Counted from the first letter of the stretch, positions 1-9,112 are shown. The stretch: DNA of 11,451 bases from Bacteroidaceae bacterium (GCA_900768625.1 CAAGDO010000080.1:1-11451), one strand, 5' to 3'. The notes: generated from the letters alone by a model not told the origin. Made by a program: numbers and translations.

Positions 1-163
1 AGGGCGTAGCCATTAATGAACATTTTCTCCCCTCAGCGTGCTTCAGCACGCTGAGGGGAGAAAGCGTGCGCAAGCACGCAGTATGAATGGCTATTAATGG
101 CTAATTGACGGAAATTAATGTGGAAAACCCAGCGCGCGAAGCACGCCCAAGCAAATCCGGATG
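1..163 (+). repeat. Hairpin-rich dispersed repeat, copy 1
   Basis: This stretch matches the reverse complement of 8645-8805 at about 90% by eye, with the outer end (AGGGCGTAGCCATTAATG) at the window edge and the inner end at GCAAATCCGGATG (151-163). Beyond 163 the two copies share nothing. It contains a perfect 19-bp stem (24-42 with 45-63, arm TTTCTCCCCTCAGCGTGCT), a second stem GCGTGC-GCAA-GCACGC (64-79) with a GNRA-type loop, an AT-rich segment with ATTAATGG repeats, and a degenerate third stem (132-146). No ORF or transposase is visible. It resembles REP/BIME-like or MITE-like extragenic repeats, but the family is not recognised. The left edge may continue outside the window. Confidence 0.85.
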
Positions 164-316
164 ATATGAGGACTTGAAATTTTCTCAAACCACTTCTGTT
201 TGACTATATTTACAGGTATTTCAATCAAAATTCACTAAGCCGAATCAATGCAGTTATAGTATATGCTGTTTCCACACTCTTTTCTTTTACAGGAGTTCAA
301 ACAGTCCCCCATTGAC

Positions 317-388
317 AAAAAAACACGGAAATCGCACGTCCCTTTTATCCCACATCAAGAAGGATAAAATCAACGCACGATTCCCGTG
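317..388 (-). terminator. Intrinsic terminator of the protease gene
   Basis: Read on the minus strand, 18 bases after the protease stop codon, a long hairpin forms between 378-388 and 324-334 (11 pairs, one of them a G-U wobble in the RNA). A second nested stem sits inside it, TTTTATCC at 343-350 pairing with GGATAAAA at 362-369. The outer stem is followed directly by seven T residues on the minus strand (A7 at 317-323). This is a textbook rho-independent terminator. Positions 164-316, between it and the repeat, show nothing recognisable. Confidence 0.85.
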
Positions 389-405
389 TAGTCAGTCAAG
401 CGTCA

Positions 406-3400
406 TCACTTCGTAAACTTCACCGTGGAAGCCTTGTCGTCGAGCACGACGTTGAGCGTGTAGACACCCGGCACGTTGGGCGAAGCAACACTTACGCTGT
501 CGCCAGCATGCAGGTTCTTGACCGTCTTCTTGGCCAGGAGTTTGCCGGCAGCATCATAGAGACTGATGACAGCCTTACCCACATGGTCGTTGACCGTCAC
601 ACCGATGGTGCCGTTGTCGGCATCCGTGCTGACCGTGAAGTCGCCCTTGTCGGCCTTCACATCGTCAATGCCCGTCGCACGCGTCACGTAGACCGTCACC
701 GTCTGCGAAACCATCGCACCATTGGCATCGGTCGCCGTAACCGTCACGCCCGTACGGCCCGTCTTCTTACCGCTGATGATGAATCCCTCATCAGAAGTGA
801 ACACTGCAGCCGTGTTGGTATTGGCCGAAACAGCCGTACAGGTGAACTCGTCGCCATCGGGATCGCTGAAGAGCGAAGCATAGGTGATGGTGGAAGTCTG
901 TTCGCCCTTACCCACACTGAAGTCGGCAGGACCCACATATTCCGGAGCACGATTCTTAAACACCACGCTGTAGTTGACCGTAGCATTGGCCGTGTTGCCG
1001 CTCGCGTCAACAGCCTTGAAAACAATGGCTCCGCTGCCCACCTTGTCATAGCCAAAGTCAGGCACAATGCGAAGCGTAGCCTCAAGCTGCTTACCAGCCG
1101 GAACGCTGAACACGCCGTCACTGAAGTTCACGCCGTCGGCCTCGTTATAGGAAGTCACATCCGTGTACTTCTTGCTATCGGAGAAGGCCACCGTGAAGGC
1201 CTCGTTCTCTGCGTCAGCCACGCGGATGTTCACCTTCGTGGTGTCACCCTGACTGGCGGCCACCACATTCTCGGGAACTTCCATTTCCGGAGCGCCATTG
1301 CGGTCGAGATAGATGTGATAGTTGACCGTGGCGTGAGAAGGATCGTTCGTCTTCACCACGAGCGTAGCCTTGTTGTTCTTGGCGTAGTAGGCGCTCTTGG
1401 CGTTGAGCTGGAAGTTGAGCGGCAACGATGCGCCAGTCTCAACAACACCCTCGGTCTTCTCGTTGAGCAACTTGATCCAGGGTTCTCCCTTCTCGTGTTC
1501 CACACACGTCATGAAGTAACCGAACGGGCCTGTCGTCTGAGCGTCGTTGTAGAGCGCTTCGATATCCACCCATCCGCCGAAAGCCTTGAGATGAGCCATG
1601 TAGCGATTCGGCTCCATGTCGCCATCCTTCGAAGCCATCAGGGCAGAAGCCTTGTAGCCTGCAGGATATTTCAGCACCACATAGAACGTGTCTGCAGGGT
1701 TGATGTAGACAGGCTTGTCAAACTGGAGCATACGCGGAGTACCCTGGTAGCCATTCTCTGTCGGTTCCTCACGATCCACATGGATGGTGCCGTGACCGAC
1801 AGTGCGCTTATCCGCTGTCACATCGTTGCCGAGGATGACGGAAGCTTCGATATCAACGTTCTCCAAGTCACCCACCGTACCCACGAAATAGAGATGCGTC
1901 AGGTTGAAACCTTCGGCTGGAGCCTCGTAGCGGGTGGCGGCATAGAAGTTTTCGTCGAGTGCACTGGCACCCGTACCCATCAACGCGGCAATGGCGCTGC
2001 TCACGGGGTTGAGCACAGGATAGTAGAGCGTGTTGTCCTCCATACCTTCGGGCACATCGTAGAAGAACTTCTGGTCATCCTTCACCTTCTTCAGACCGAA
2101 TGCCTTGAGCATATTCTTGCCCTTGATGCGCGACAGACAAGCCTCTGTGAGCGGCTTGGCTTCGTCGGCGGCAGGACGCACGATGACATTGTCGGCCATC
2201 AGCGGACCTTCGCCTTCGTTGTCTTCCACAACGGCGTCATGGCCTGACGGGTCAAGACGCAAGGAGTACTTGAGCTTATAGCCACCCTTGTTGCGCATGT
2301 TGACCGTGGCCTGACCGACGTAGTCGCTGGCCACGTTGCTCACGCGGAGTTCGCTCTTGTCAAACGAAAGCACAGGAGCCTTCGTGACATTCACCTTGAC
2401 AGTTGATTCGTAAACGTCCTTGTCCAGACCGCTCACGGCGAACGTCAGCGTGTGGTCTTTCTGGCGCACCTTGTAGGTGTTGTAGAGAGCAATGCGGAAC
2501 TTCACTGAGTCACGACCCACTACGATCGGAGCCGTTTCGCCGGACACATAAGGAATCCAAGCCATCGTTTCGCTGTCGACAGTCAGCGGACCAGGACCGG
2601 GATAGTCACCGCCACCACCGTTGGCATCGGTGTAGACCTCAAGTGTAGCCTCAGGAGTGGCCCATTCGTCGTCGGGATCATTGGCCACGAAGAGATCGGA
2701 GGTCACATTGTTGATGGTAAACGCCTTCGTTCCGTTGTTCACCACAGCAAATTCGTGGTAGACGGGAGTCATCGGATTCGCATTGACAACCTGCTCCACG
2801 TCAATCTCAGCAGGGAATTCAGGCTTGGCTTCCCCCGTGATGTTGAGCTTCACAGGAAGCTTCACGCTTTCGCTGGCCGGAACATTGGTGTTGAGGTTAA
2901 GCACATAGTCATAGGTGTCAGCGAGTTTGTCGGCATAGAGCTCGACAGGCAAGTTCGTACTCTTTCCCGGAGCGACCACGTAGTTCTTATAGGGAGTGAA
3001 CTCCAAGGCGTTGCCGGCATTGATGTACATGGACGAAGGCGTGATACCACGCGTTTCGGTATGGTCCATGATACCGCACAATCCGAACACACCAAGCTGG
3101 AAACCGTCGGGATCGAGCGCATATTGGAACTTGAACGAACCGTCCTTGCGCAGGATGACCTGGAAGTTCATGCCCTGCATCATGGTGTTGCCGTAGTTCT
3201 TGAAGCTCACCACCACGTCGTCGGTGTTGGCCTTGTAGTACACACCGTCGCTCGATGGAGTGTTCATGGAGTGGTTACCCCAGAACGGACAGATGATATT
3301 GCTGTAGAACGTTTCCGTCGTGGGCAGGCTGGCAGGCGGTTCGGGGAACTGCTTGTAGTCCTCAACCGGTGCGTCGAACGACACGAAACCGGTGTTGTAG

Positions 3401-6400
3401 ATGTACATATCCTTGTACTTCTTGCCATAGAACGGGAATTCAAACGGCAGGGTCACCTTCTTGAAATCTGTCTGGTCGATGTAGTAGGAATAGGGCATGT
3501 GCTCCGTGTAGTCGGAAGTGATGTCGACCCAGTTGTAGGGCACATCAAAACCATCGCTCTTTGAGCGGAACACATAGTCGACCTTGGAGTCGCCTTCCTC
3601 TTCCACGTCGAGCGCACGATACCAGGTGTCGGGTTCGGCAGCAAACGCGAGCGGCTCGTCACCGTCGTTGGTGATGCGGATATCATCGCGCACGACATTC
3701 TCGCCGTAGGGCGTTTCCACCTTGACAGAGGCGGGAGTGACGTTCCAAACCGGCGTGCCGATCACGTTACCCTTGAGGGATACTTCATGGGAAGTGCCGT
3801 CAGCATAAGTGATCACGAGCACATCCTCCACGGCTCCCTTCTGTTCGGTGGGAAGCACGACCGTGAGGTCCTTGCCTTGTCCGGCAGGCACGTCAAACGC
3901 CGTCTTCACGTCGTCAGCCACATTGAACTTGCCGTTCTTCACGCTGACGCCGCTCACGTGGAGCACGTCCTTACCGTTGTTGCTCAGCAGCACATTGTGC
4001 TGCTGCACAGAAGTGCGGAACACATCGCCGAAGTCCACCGTTTCGGCATCGACTTTGGCATCGGCCTTGAGATGGTCGCCCTTGATGTTGGCCTTCAGAG
4101 TGATGTTGGCACTGGCGTGCGACGGATCGTTGGTGATCAGCGTGAGATAGTTGGTCAACTCTCCGGCGTAGAGTTCATCGTTGGCCGCGAGCGTCACGGT
4201 GATGTCCTTGCTGTCACCGTTGCCGATATAGCCATCCGTGCTGGAAAGGCCCTTCACCATCGACTTGGCGGGAGCCACAATCTTGATGGCACTTCCCGTC
4301 ACGATGTCGTAGTAGGAGGCATCGAGACCACCGTTGTTCTGATGAATCTTGGTACCGTCAGTGAATACGCAGGCATCCTTGGCTTCAATGTCGCTCACAC
4401 CCACGAAGTTGAAACCACCACGGCCGAACACGCCTGCGGGGTCATAGTCATCGTAGAACACCTCGACGCTGCCGTCAGGACAAAGGGCCATGTGGAAGCT
4501 GAGGGTTGTGGTTTCGCCAGCACCATTGGTGGCTGGGGTCACCACGTCCTTGAACTTGATATAGAGTTTGCCGTTCTTGTGGCCATAGCTGATCTTGCTG
4601 TTGCCGCCCATGTCCATCCAGCCGGAATTGGTGTAGGCGGAGACATAGCCCAAGCCATCCACGCAATCGCCTGTGGGCACCATGCAAGAGATGCGGCCTT
4701 CCATGGCCTGCATGCTCACACCGCCATAGGCCGAAACGTAAACCTGGTCGTATTCCTTACCGTAGAACGGGAACTTGAAGCCGACCTTGATCGGACCCGA
4801 CAGCCAGTTGTTGGTGTTGAACTGAGACGTGATGTCCTTTTCGTCGGGAAGTTCGGGAGCGGGTTCATAGGCGAAAGTGCTGTCGCCAGCCACGTTCGAC
4901 TGGAGGGTATAGCCGAACTTGTGGACCCGTGCATTGGAGCCTTCAATCTTGGCGGAAGAATACTTCGGGAACACGTACTGCAAGGGGAAGTCGCCCGTGT
5001 TCTTGAGCGTGAAGGTGGCAGTCTTCGTTTCGCCGCCCACTTCGAGGTCGCCAAGATCGTATTCGCTTACGGGTACTTCGAGGTTGGCCGTTGCGGAAGC
5101 CACACCGCGCACCACGAAGGTGTGGGTCATGCCGCTCTTGTCGGTCAACGTGATGTTGGAGGTGAAGTTGCCGGCCTTGGTGGGTTTGAACTTCACGGTG
5201 AGTTTACCTGTGGAGCGGGCAGCCACGTTGGTCATTCCCTTCTTCACGTCAAACTGGTCGGAAGAGGAGGAAACGTTCTGCGGACTCTGCATGTAACCGT
5301 AACGGCCGCCGAACACGCCGTAACCGCTGTTGGTCACTTCAACGTCGATGGACTTTTCCTGACCCACGAGCAGATCGCCGAAGTCAACGAGCTGCGGTGT
5401 GTGGAGTTCGGGCTTGTTGCCCTTGACGCTCATGGTCAGGGCCACTTGCTGTTTGGAGTCGACAGCTTCGTTGGTCTTGACGTGGAGGTTGAACTTGTAG
5501 GTACCGTTGACGAGCTTCTGTCCGTCGTTCTTGACCGTCACCGTCTGGCTCTCGCCGGGACGCACCTCACCGCTCATGGGCTCGGGATCAAGAACCTGAC
5601 TCCAGTCGGGGTTGTTGCTGATGGCCTGCAGGGCCCAAGTGAGATGGTCGGAAACAGCTTCGAAGTTCGAACCCTTGAGCACCTCACTGAGCTGGGTCCA
5701 GGTGGCACCGTTGTTGGAACTGTAGAAGCTGTACTGCGCCACATCGTCGAGGCTGGTCTTGCCTGCGCCGAGAGGATTCTTGGCACCTGCGGGGAACTTG
5801 GCCACGACCCAGAAGCTGGTGCCGGGGGCGAAATAGATTTGTTCGCTCAAGGGGATGTTATAGTTGTACATCCAATAGTCATAGTCGACCTTCTGGATCA
5901 AGCTGGCCGAGGAGATGGAACGCGAACCGTCGTAGATTTCAATCACGGGGTCGGTGCCGTTACGGCCTTGGAACTTCAGCGCCGTGAGGTTGAATCCGTT
6001 GGGATACTTCTTCTTGTCGACATAGAAGTACTGGGCCAAGGCGTTGGGCAATTTCGTATCCGATTCGCCGATGTAGCTGTAGAGGCGATCGGAATAGGTC
6101 ATCGTGCTGGGCCAGTCCTTGGCATTGTATCCTGAAGTGACCAGAGTGTTGCTCTTGGCGAGCATCGGAGCCATGCTGCCGCTGAAGGGGATGACCTGAC
6201 CGGGCGAAGGCTTGGCATCGCGCGAGCTCATGGAAATGCTGGCACGCGTGGTGGCCGCCGTGAGTTCATATTTGAGCATACCTTCGCCAGCGTTCTTCAC
6301 GTTGAATTCAGCCGAAGCCGTGAGGTCCTTCGTGGCGTCAATGGCCATGGTGAGTGCCGTTTTGTCCACTTGGGCCTTCGGGCCGGCATTGGTCGTGGCT

Positions 6401-8268
6401 TCCTTCACGGGAGAAACGGCCGATGCCTTACCCCAACGGTTGTAGGCCACGATGGCGAAGTAATACTTCGTGGAGGCCTGCAGCCCGGTGAGTTCATAGG
6501 CCATGGCATCACCTGAATACTTATACTTCGTGTCGACCGAAACGGAGTTGAGCTTGCTGAGATTGTCGCTGGCCGAGAAGGCTTCCGTGCTGTAGTAGAT
6601 GACATGATGGTCAATGGCCTTCTCCTCGCTTTCGGGGATGATCCATTCAATGAGGGCATTGTCGTGGGAAGGGGTCACCGTGAAGTCGCTGACCGCAGAA
6701 GGCACACTGCCTTCTTTTCCCTGCAAAGCCTTGTAGGCATCGATATAGCCCGCACCCATCTTTCCTGCATACGAGGGATTCTGGGTGTAGAGGTCATTGA
6801 CCGAGGTGGTGAGAAGTGTGCGAAGCGTCTCGTTGGAGAAGTTCTTGTTGCCATACTTCGAGAGGATGAGCGCTGCAATACCCGACACGTGCGGACAGGC
6901 CATTGAGGTTCCGTCGTTGTAGCCATAGGTGCCGTTGGGCAGGGTACTGAGCACACCATACTCCGGACCGAAGTCTTTCATACCGCCGGGAGCGGTGACG
7001 TCCACCCAGGTACCATAGTTGGAGTACGATGTGACGTAACCGTCGGCACTCATGGCACCCACAGCTACGGCCTCATCGAGACAACCGGGATAGAAGTTGC
7101 CTTCCTCGCCGTTGTTGCCGGCAGCGAAAATGCAGAGACCACCGTTCATCTTGTTGCCGCCACCATTCTTGGTGAAATATCTCACGGCTTCCGATACGGA
7201 TTTGTCCTCCTCATCGGCCATACCCATACCCCAAGAACACTGGGCAATGCTGGCACCGCGGTCAGCGGCATAGACGAGGGCTGCACTAAAGTCGGCTTCA
7301 GCCGAACTGCTGGCACGGGAGTCAAACACCTGGCAGACCATCATCTTCACGCCGCCGGTGCCGTCGCTACCGCCGGCCACACCACACACGCCGATGCCGT
7401 TGCCATTGGTGGCACCGACCGTTCCGGCCACGTGGGTTCCATGGGAGTGGGCATTGATGTTGGCGGAGTTGATCACGAAGTTGTAACCGTAAACGTCATC
7501 AACGTATCCGTCGCCGTCATCGTCCACACCGGGTTTGCCGTTCAATTCGGCTTCGTTGATCCAGAGATTGTCCTTGAGATCGGGGTGGTCAATCTGGAAA
7601 CCACCGTCGATGATGGCCACGATAACGTCCTTCGAACCCGTCACGCCGGTTTCCCACGCCTTGAAGATATTGGCGTCGGCTCCAGCCTGGGTGCCGGGAA
7701 GGTGACCATCATTGAAATAGTGCCACTGTGCAGAAAGCAAGGGGTCGTCGAATGGCATGGTCGACGACGCGGCCTTGGCACGGGCGATGGCTTCCGCAGA
7801 AATCGGACGGAAACTTTCACCGCCATGCGGCTGATAGACAGGAACGCGCTGGGCATACTGCACACCAGCTGTCGACCGGTAAAGATTGCGAGCTTGCGCC
7901 GGCGTCATGCCGTCGGCTTCGTATGTCACGTCATACCAGAGGTCGAGACCTGCAGCCTGATGCTTGGCCTCATCCTTGCCTGCGTAGGGGAACACACGTT
8001 TCATGCGCACAGCCTTCACTTTCTGAGCGACACGGTCAAGCTGTGCCACTCCGGTCGTGACGTACTGAGCCTTCGCCTTGCGTTGCAACGTGCCGTCGGG
8101 CAGGGTGGTCCGTTGCAGCAGCGAAGCCACCTCCGGCTGGAGCTTTACGCGTACCACACCCTCTTTGAAGGACGTCACGGATGCAGGGGAAACTCTCTGT
8201 GCGTCCGCGGTCACGCCACCCGCCATGAGTGACGCTCCGATTAGACCAGAAAAAAGAATCTTTTGCAT
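406..8268 (-). CDS. Secreted multidomain S8 (subtilisin-like) serine protease, T9SS type A sorting
   Basis: The protein has 2620 residues. Residues 1-24 form a signal peptide (basic start, hydrophobic core, ADA-Q cleavage-like site), followed by a probable propeptide to about 150. The S8 catalytic domain covers about 175-515: Asp221 in VIVAIIDGG, His276 in HGTHVAGT, oxyanion Asn385 in FAAGNNG, Ser455 in DGTSMACPHVSG, plus an Asp-rich loop at 249-258 that may bind calcium. A fibronectin type III domain follows (about 523-626). Residues 630-2320 hold four beta-rich modules, each ending in a TND-type strand motif (near 931, 1379, 1793, 2307). Two of them contain an FPFYG-type nidogen-like domain (near 1165 and 1611). 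Two Ig/cadherin-like domains (2325-2530) precede the T9SS type A sorting domain (about 2533-2620, ending KFTK). By family knowledge the protein crosses the outer membrane by T9SS and is surface-attached or released, cleaving extracellular protein; the substrate is unknown. The ATG lies about 60 bases after the promoter with no Shine-Dalgarno, normal for Bacteroidetes. The gene is monocistronic. Confidence 0.95.
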   Translation of the reverse strand: MQKILFSGLIGASLMAGGVTADAQRVSPASVTSFKEGVVRVKLQPEVASLLQRTTLPDGTLQRKAKAQYVTTGVAQLDRVAQKVKAVRMKRVFPYAGKDEAKHQAAGLDLWYDVTYEADGMTPAQARNLYRSTAGVQYAQRVPVYQPHGGESFRPISAEAIARAKAASSTMPFDDPLLSAQWHYFNDGHLPGTQAGADANIFKAWETGVTGSKDVIVAIIDGGFQIDHPDLKDNLWINEAELNGKPGVDDDGDGYVDDVYGYNFVINSANINAHSHGTHVAGTVGATNGNGIGVCGVAGGSDGTGGVKMMVCQVFDSRASSSAEADFSAALVYAADRGASIAQCSWGMGMADEEDKSVSEAVRYFTKNGGGNKMNGGLCIFAAGNNGEEGNFYPGCLDEAVAVGAMSADGYVTSYSNYGTWVDVTAPGGMKDFGPEYGVLSTLPNGTYGYNDGTSMACPHVSGIAALILSKYGNKNFSNETLRTLLTTSVNDLYTQNPSYAGKMGAGYIDAYKALQGKEGSVPSAVSDFTVTPSHDNALIEWIIPESEEKAIDHHVIYYSTEAFSASDNLSKLNSVSVDTKYKYSGDAMAYELTGLQASTKYYFAIVAYNRWGKASAVSPVKEATTNAGPKAQVDKTALTMAIDATKDLTASAEFNVKNAGEGMLKYELTAATTRASISMSSRDAKPSPGQVIPFSGSMAPMLAKSNTLVTSGYNAKDWPSTMTYSDRLYSYIGESDTKLPNALAQYFYVDKKKYPNGFNLTALKFQGRNGTDPVIEIYDGSRSISSASLIQKVDYDYWMYNYNIPLSEQIYFAPGTSFWVVAKFPAGAKNPLGAGKTSLDDVAQYSFYSSNNGATWTQLSEVLKGSNFEAVSDHLTWALQAISNNPDWSQVLDPEPMSGEVRPGESQTVTVKNDGQKLVNGTYKFNLHVKTNEAVDSKQQVALTMSVKGNKPELHTPQLVDFGDLLVGQEKSIDVEVTNSGYGVFGGRYGYMQSPQNVSSSSDQFDVKKGMTNVAARSTGKLTVKFKPTKAGNFTSNITLTDKSGMTHTFVVRGVASATANLEVPVSEYDLGDLEVGGETKTATFTLKNTGDFPLQYVFPKYSSAKIEGSNARVHKFGYTLQSNVAGDSTFAYEPAPELPDEKDITSQFNTNNWLSGPIKVGFKFPFYGKEYDQVYVSAYGGVSMQAMEGRISCMVPTGDCVDGLGYVSAYTNSGWMDMGGNSKISYGHKNGKLYIKFKDVVTPATNGAGETTTLSFHMALCPDGSVEVFYDDYDPAGVFGRGGFNFVGVSDIEAKDACVFTDGTKIHQNNGGLDASYYDIVTGSAIKIVAPAKSMVKGLSSTDGYIGNGDSKDITVTLAANDELYAGELTNYLTLITNDPSHASANITLKANIKGDHLKADAKVDAETVDFGDVFRTSVQQHNVLLSNNGKDVLHVSGVSVKNGKFNVADDVKTAFDVPAGQGKDLTVVLPTEQKGAVEDVLVITYADGTSHEVSLKGNVIGTPVWNVTPASVKVETPYGENVVRDDIRITNDGDEPLAFAAEPDTWYRALDVEEEGDSKVDYVFRSKSDGFDVPYNWVDITSDYTEHMPYSYYIDQTDFKKVTLPFEFPFYGKKYKDMYIYNTGFVSFDAPVEDYKQFPEPPASLPTTETFYSNIICPFWGNHSMNTPSSDGVYYKANTDDVVVSFKNYGNTMMQGMNFQVILRKDGSFKFQYALDPDGFQLGVFGLCGIMDHTETRGITPSSMYINAGNALEFTPYKNYVVAPGKSTNLPVELYADKLADTYDYVLNLNTNVPASESVKLPVKLNITGEAKPEFPAEIDVEQVVNANPMTPVYHEFAVVNNGTKAFTINNVTSDLFVANDPDDEWATPEATLEVYTDANGGGGDYPGPGPLTVDSETMAWIPYVSGETAPIVVGRDSVKFRIALYNTYKVRQKDHTLTFAVSGLDKDVYESTVKVNVTKAPVLSFDKSELRVSNVASDYVGQATVNMRNKGGYKLKYSLRLDPSGHDAVVEDNEGEGPLMADNVIVRPAADEAKPLTEACLSRIKGKNMLKAFGLKKVKDDQKFFYDVPEGMEDNTLYYPVLNPVSSAIAALMGTGASALDENFYAATRYEAPAEGFNLTHLYFVGTVGDLENVDIEASVILGNDVTADKRTVGHGTIHVDREEPTENGYQGTPRMLQFDKPVYINPADTFYVVLKYPAGYKASALMASKDGDMEPNRYMAHLKAFGGWVDIEALYNDAQTTGPFGYFMTCVEHEKGEPWIKLLNEKTEGVVETGASLPLNFQLNAKSAYYAKNNKATLVVKTNDPSHATVNYHIYLDRNGAPEMEVPENVVAASQGDTTKVNIRVADAENEAFTVAFSDSKKYTDVTSYNEADGVNFSDGVFSVPAGKQLEATLRIVPDFGYDKVGSGAIVFKAVDASGNTANATVNYSVVFKNRAPEYVGPADFSVGKGEQTSTITYASLFSDPDGDEFTCTAVSANTNTAAVFTSDEGFIISGKKTGRTGVTVTATDANGAMVSQTVTVYVTRATGIDDVKADKGDFTVSTDADNGTIGVTVNDHVGKAVISLYDAAGKLLAKKTVKNLHAGDSVSVASPNVPGVYTLNVVLDDKASTVKFTK

Positions 8269-8333
8269 TCGGTAAGTATTTGAATGAATAATATGGATAT
8301 TTGTCAGAACGATAAGGTTTATACAACCTTTTG

Positions 8334-8364
8334 CAAATATAAAGATTTCAAATTAACCGACAAA
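8334..8364 (-). promoter_or_regulatory. Bacteroidetes-type promoter of the protease gene
   Basis: On the minus strand, TTTG (8364-8361) is followed by exactly 19 bases and then TATATTTG (8341-8334). This fits the Bacteroidetes primary sigma consensus TTG-N19/20-TAnnTTTG. The predicted start of transcription is near 8327, giving a 5' leader of about 60 bases before the ATG at 8268. Just at the expected start a small stem AAGGTT / AACCTT can form (8314-8330 region). No operator is recognised. Confidence 0.75.
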
Positions 8365-8644
8365 GCCATCCCGAACGTTTTATCCCTCCTGTAGCAATTC
8401 GCCCTACAAACCTTCCCCTTTACGCGCGCACGCGTATACTGTACGAAGTTATCCTTTTCCACCTTCACCCTTCACGAATGTGTCACGTGGGGTATGTTTC
8501 ATGAAATCCGCCCTACACGACATGAGCCACAGCGTGCGCAGCACGCCATTGTCGACAATTTCACAGTTATTCTGTGCCCTCTCGGCTTAGTAATTCAAGT
8601 TTCGCATTTGGCGATTGGTTTTATGGGATGTTTTGAGGTTTTTA
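8365..8644. other. Intergenic region with REP-like hairpin and palindromes
   Basis: No credible gene is present. Positions 8421-8439 are a perfect alternating pyrimidine-purine run, and 8424-8440 recurs inverted at 9190-9206 (17 bases). A 10-bp palindrome TTTCATGAAA lies at 8497-8506. At 8530-8547 the hairpin CAGCGTGCGCAGCACGCC occurs; its exact reverse complement lies inside the neighbouring repeat at 8660-8677. It is followed by the 12-bp palindrome ATTGTCGACAAT (8548-8559). The region separates the protease promoter from repeat copy 2. Confidence 0.6.
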
Positions 8645-8805
8645 CATCCGGATTTGCTTGGCGTGCTGCGCACGCTGGGTTTCTACATTAATTTCCGTCA
8701 ATGAGCCATTAATGGCCATTAATGCTGCGTGCTTGCGCACGCTTTCTCCCCTCAGCGTGCTGAAGCACGCCTTGGGGAGGAAATGTTCATTAATGGCTAC
8801 GCCCT
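8645..8805 (-). repeat. Hairpin-rich dispersed repeat, copy 2 (inverted)
   Basis: This is the inverted counterpart of 1-163, with its outer end at 8805 and inner end at 8645. The large stem (about 8743-8783) has accumulated mismatches on one arm. The GCGTGC / GCACGC stem at 8727-8742 is intact, as is the third stem (8661-8675, GCGTGC-TGC-GCACGC), which is degenerate in copy 1. An 18-bp palindrome, CATTAATGGCCATTAATG, lies at 8707-8724. Because different stems are intact in the two copies, they have diverged independently. No target duplication can be tested because the left flank of copy 1 is outside the window. Confidence 0.85.
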
Positions 8806-8868
8806 CATAACGTGGAAATGGGCATTAACAACCTTCCAGCGCTTGCAAGTCCCATCAAGCCCCTTTCC

Positions 8869-8954
8869 AAGTCACCTCACACCATATGATGTGAGATGAC
8901 TTTCTCGGCGTTTCGTAAAGCTCTGAAGTAAGTCCACCTCACACCATTTGAGGT
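8869..8954. repeat. 34-bp near-perfect palindrome plus partial direct repeat
   Basis: AAGTCACCTCACACCAT (8869-8885) is followed without spacer by its reverse complement with two mismatches (8886-8902). The left arm recurs with one inserted C at 8929-8946, where ACCTCA and TGAGGT (8936-8941 and 8949-8954) form a smaller inverted pair. A third fragment, AAGTCCACC, occurs near 8996. The palindrome could be a binding site for a dimeric protein, a cruciform, or a degenerate repeat; no partner gene is visible. Confidence 0.6.
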
Positions 8955-9049
8955 CAAGCCATTCGGAATGCTTCTTCAAGTGACATTCCTCACAAGAAGT
9001 CCACCCCCAATATAAACACAGAAAATAAATCTCATACGCCCAAGGGCAG

Positions 9050-9112
9050 AGTTCGAAAAACATCGGGAAGATTTTTCACAACATCGGGAATAGTTCGAAA
9101 AACATCGGGACT
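9050..9112. repeat. 21-bp tandem repeat, three units
   Basis: AGTTCGAAAAACATCGGGA occurs at 9050-9068 and 9092-9110. Between them the middle unit keeps ACATCGGGAA but has a different first half. CATCGGGA starts at 9061, 9082 and 9103, an exact 21-base period, which is two helical turns or seven codons. A flanking TCATACGCCC motif also occurs on both sides (about 9032 and 9139). On the minus strand one frame reads as a seven-residue repeat with core PDVFRT, but it has no start codon. Confidence 0.7.

Noticed and set aside
508..6135. Long plus-strand open frames (508-2247 and 3787-6135) antisense to the protease
   Set aside because: Their translations are His/Val/Arg-rich with no domain, signal or promoter. 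They mirror the codon bias of a long GC-rich gene whose catalytic motifs and sorting domain are unmistakable on the other strand.
7432..8232. 266-residue plus-strand frame opposite the protease N-terminus
   Set aside because: It is the antisense of the catalytic domain and signal peptide, with no family resemblance or promoter.
8494..8691. 65-residue plus-strand frame
   Set aside because: It runs into repeat copy 2, contains the REP-like hairpins as codons, and has no recognisable features.
1..8805. Composite transposon carrying the protease
   Set aside because: The flanking repeats encode no transposase, and no target duplication can be tested at the left edge. It is kept only as a hypothesis in the findings.
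8872..9063. 63-residue Cys/Trp-rich minus-strand frame
   Set aside because: It translates the palindromes and the 21-bp repeat; the structure is explained at DNA level and no family is recognised.
9050..9112. CRISPR array at the 21-bp repeat
   Set aside because: The repeats are directly adjacent with no spacers, only three units exist, and no cas genes are present.
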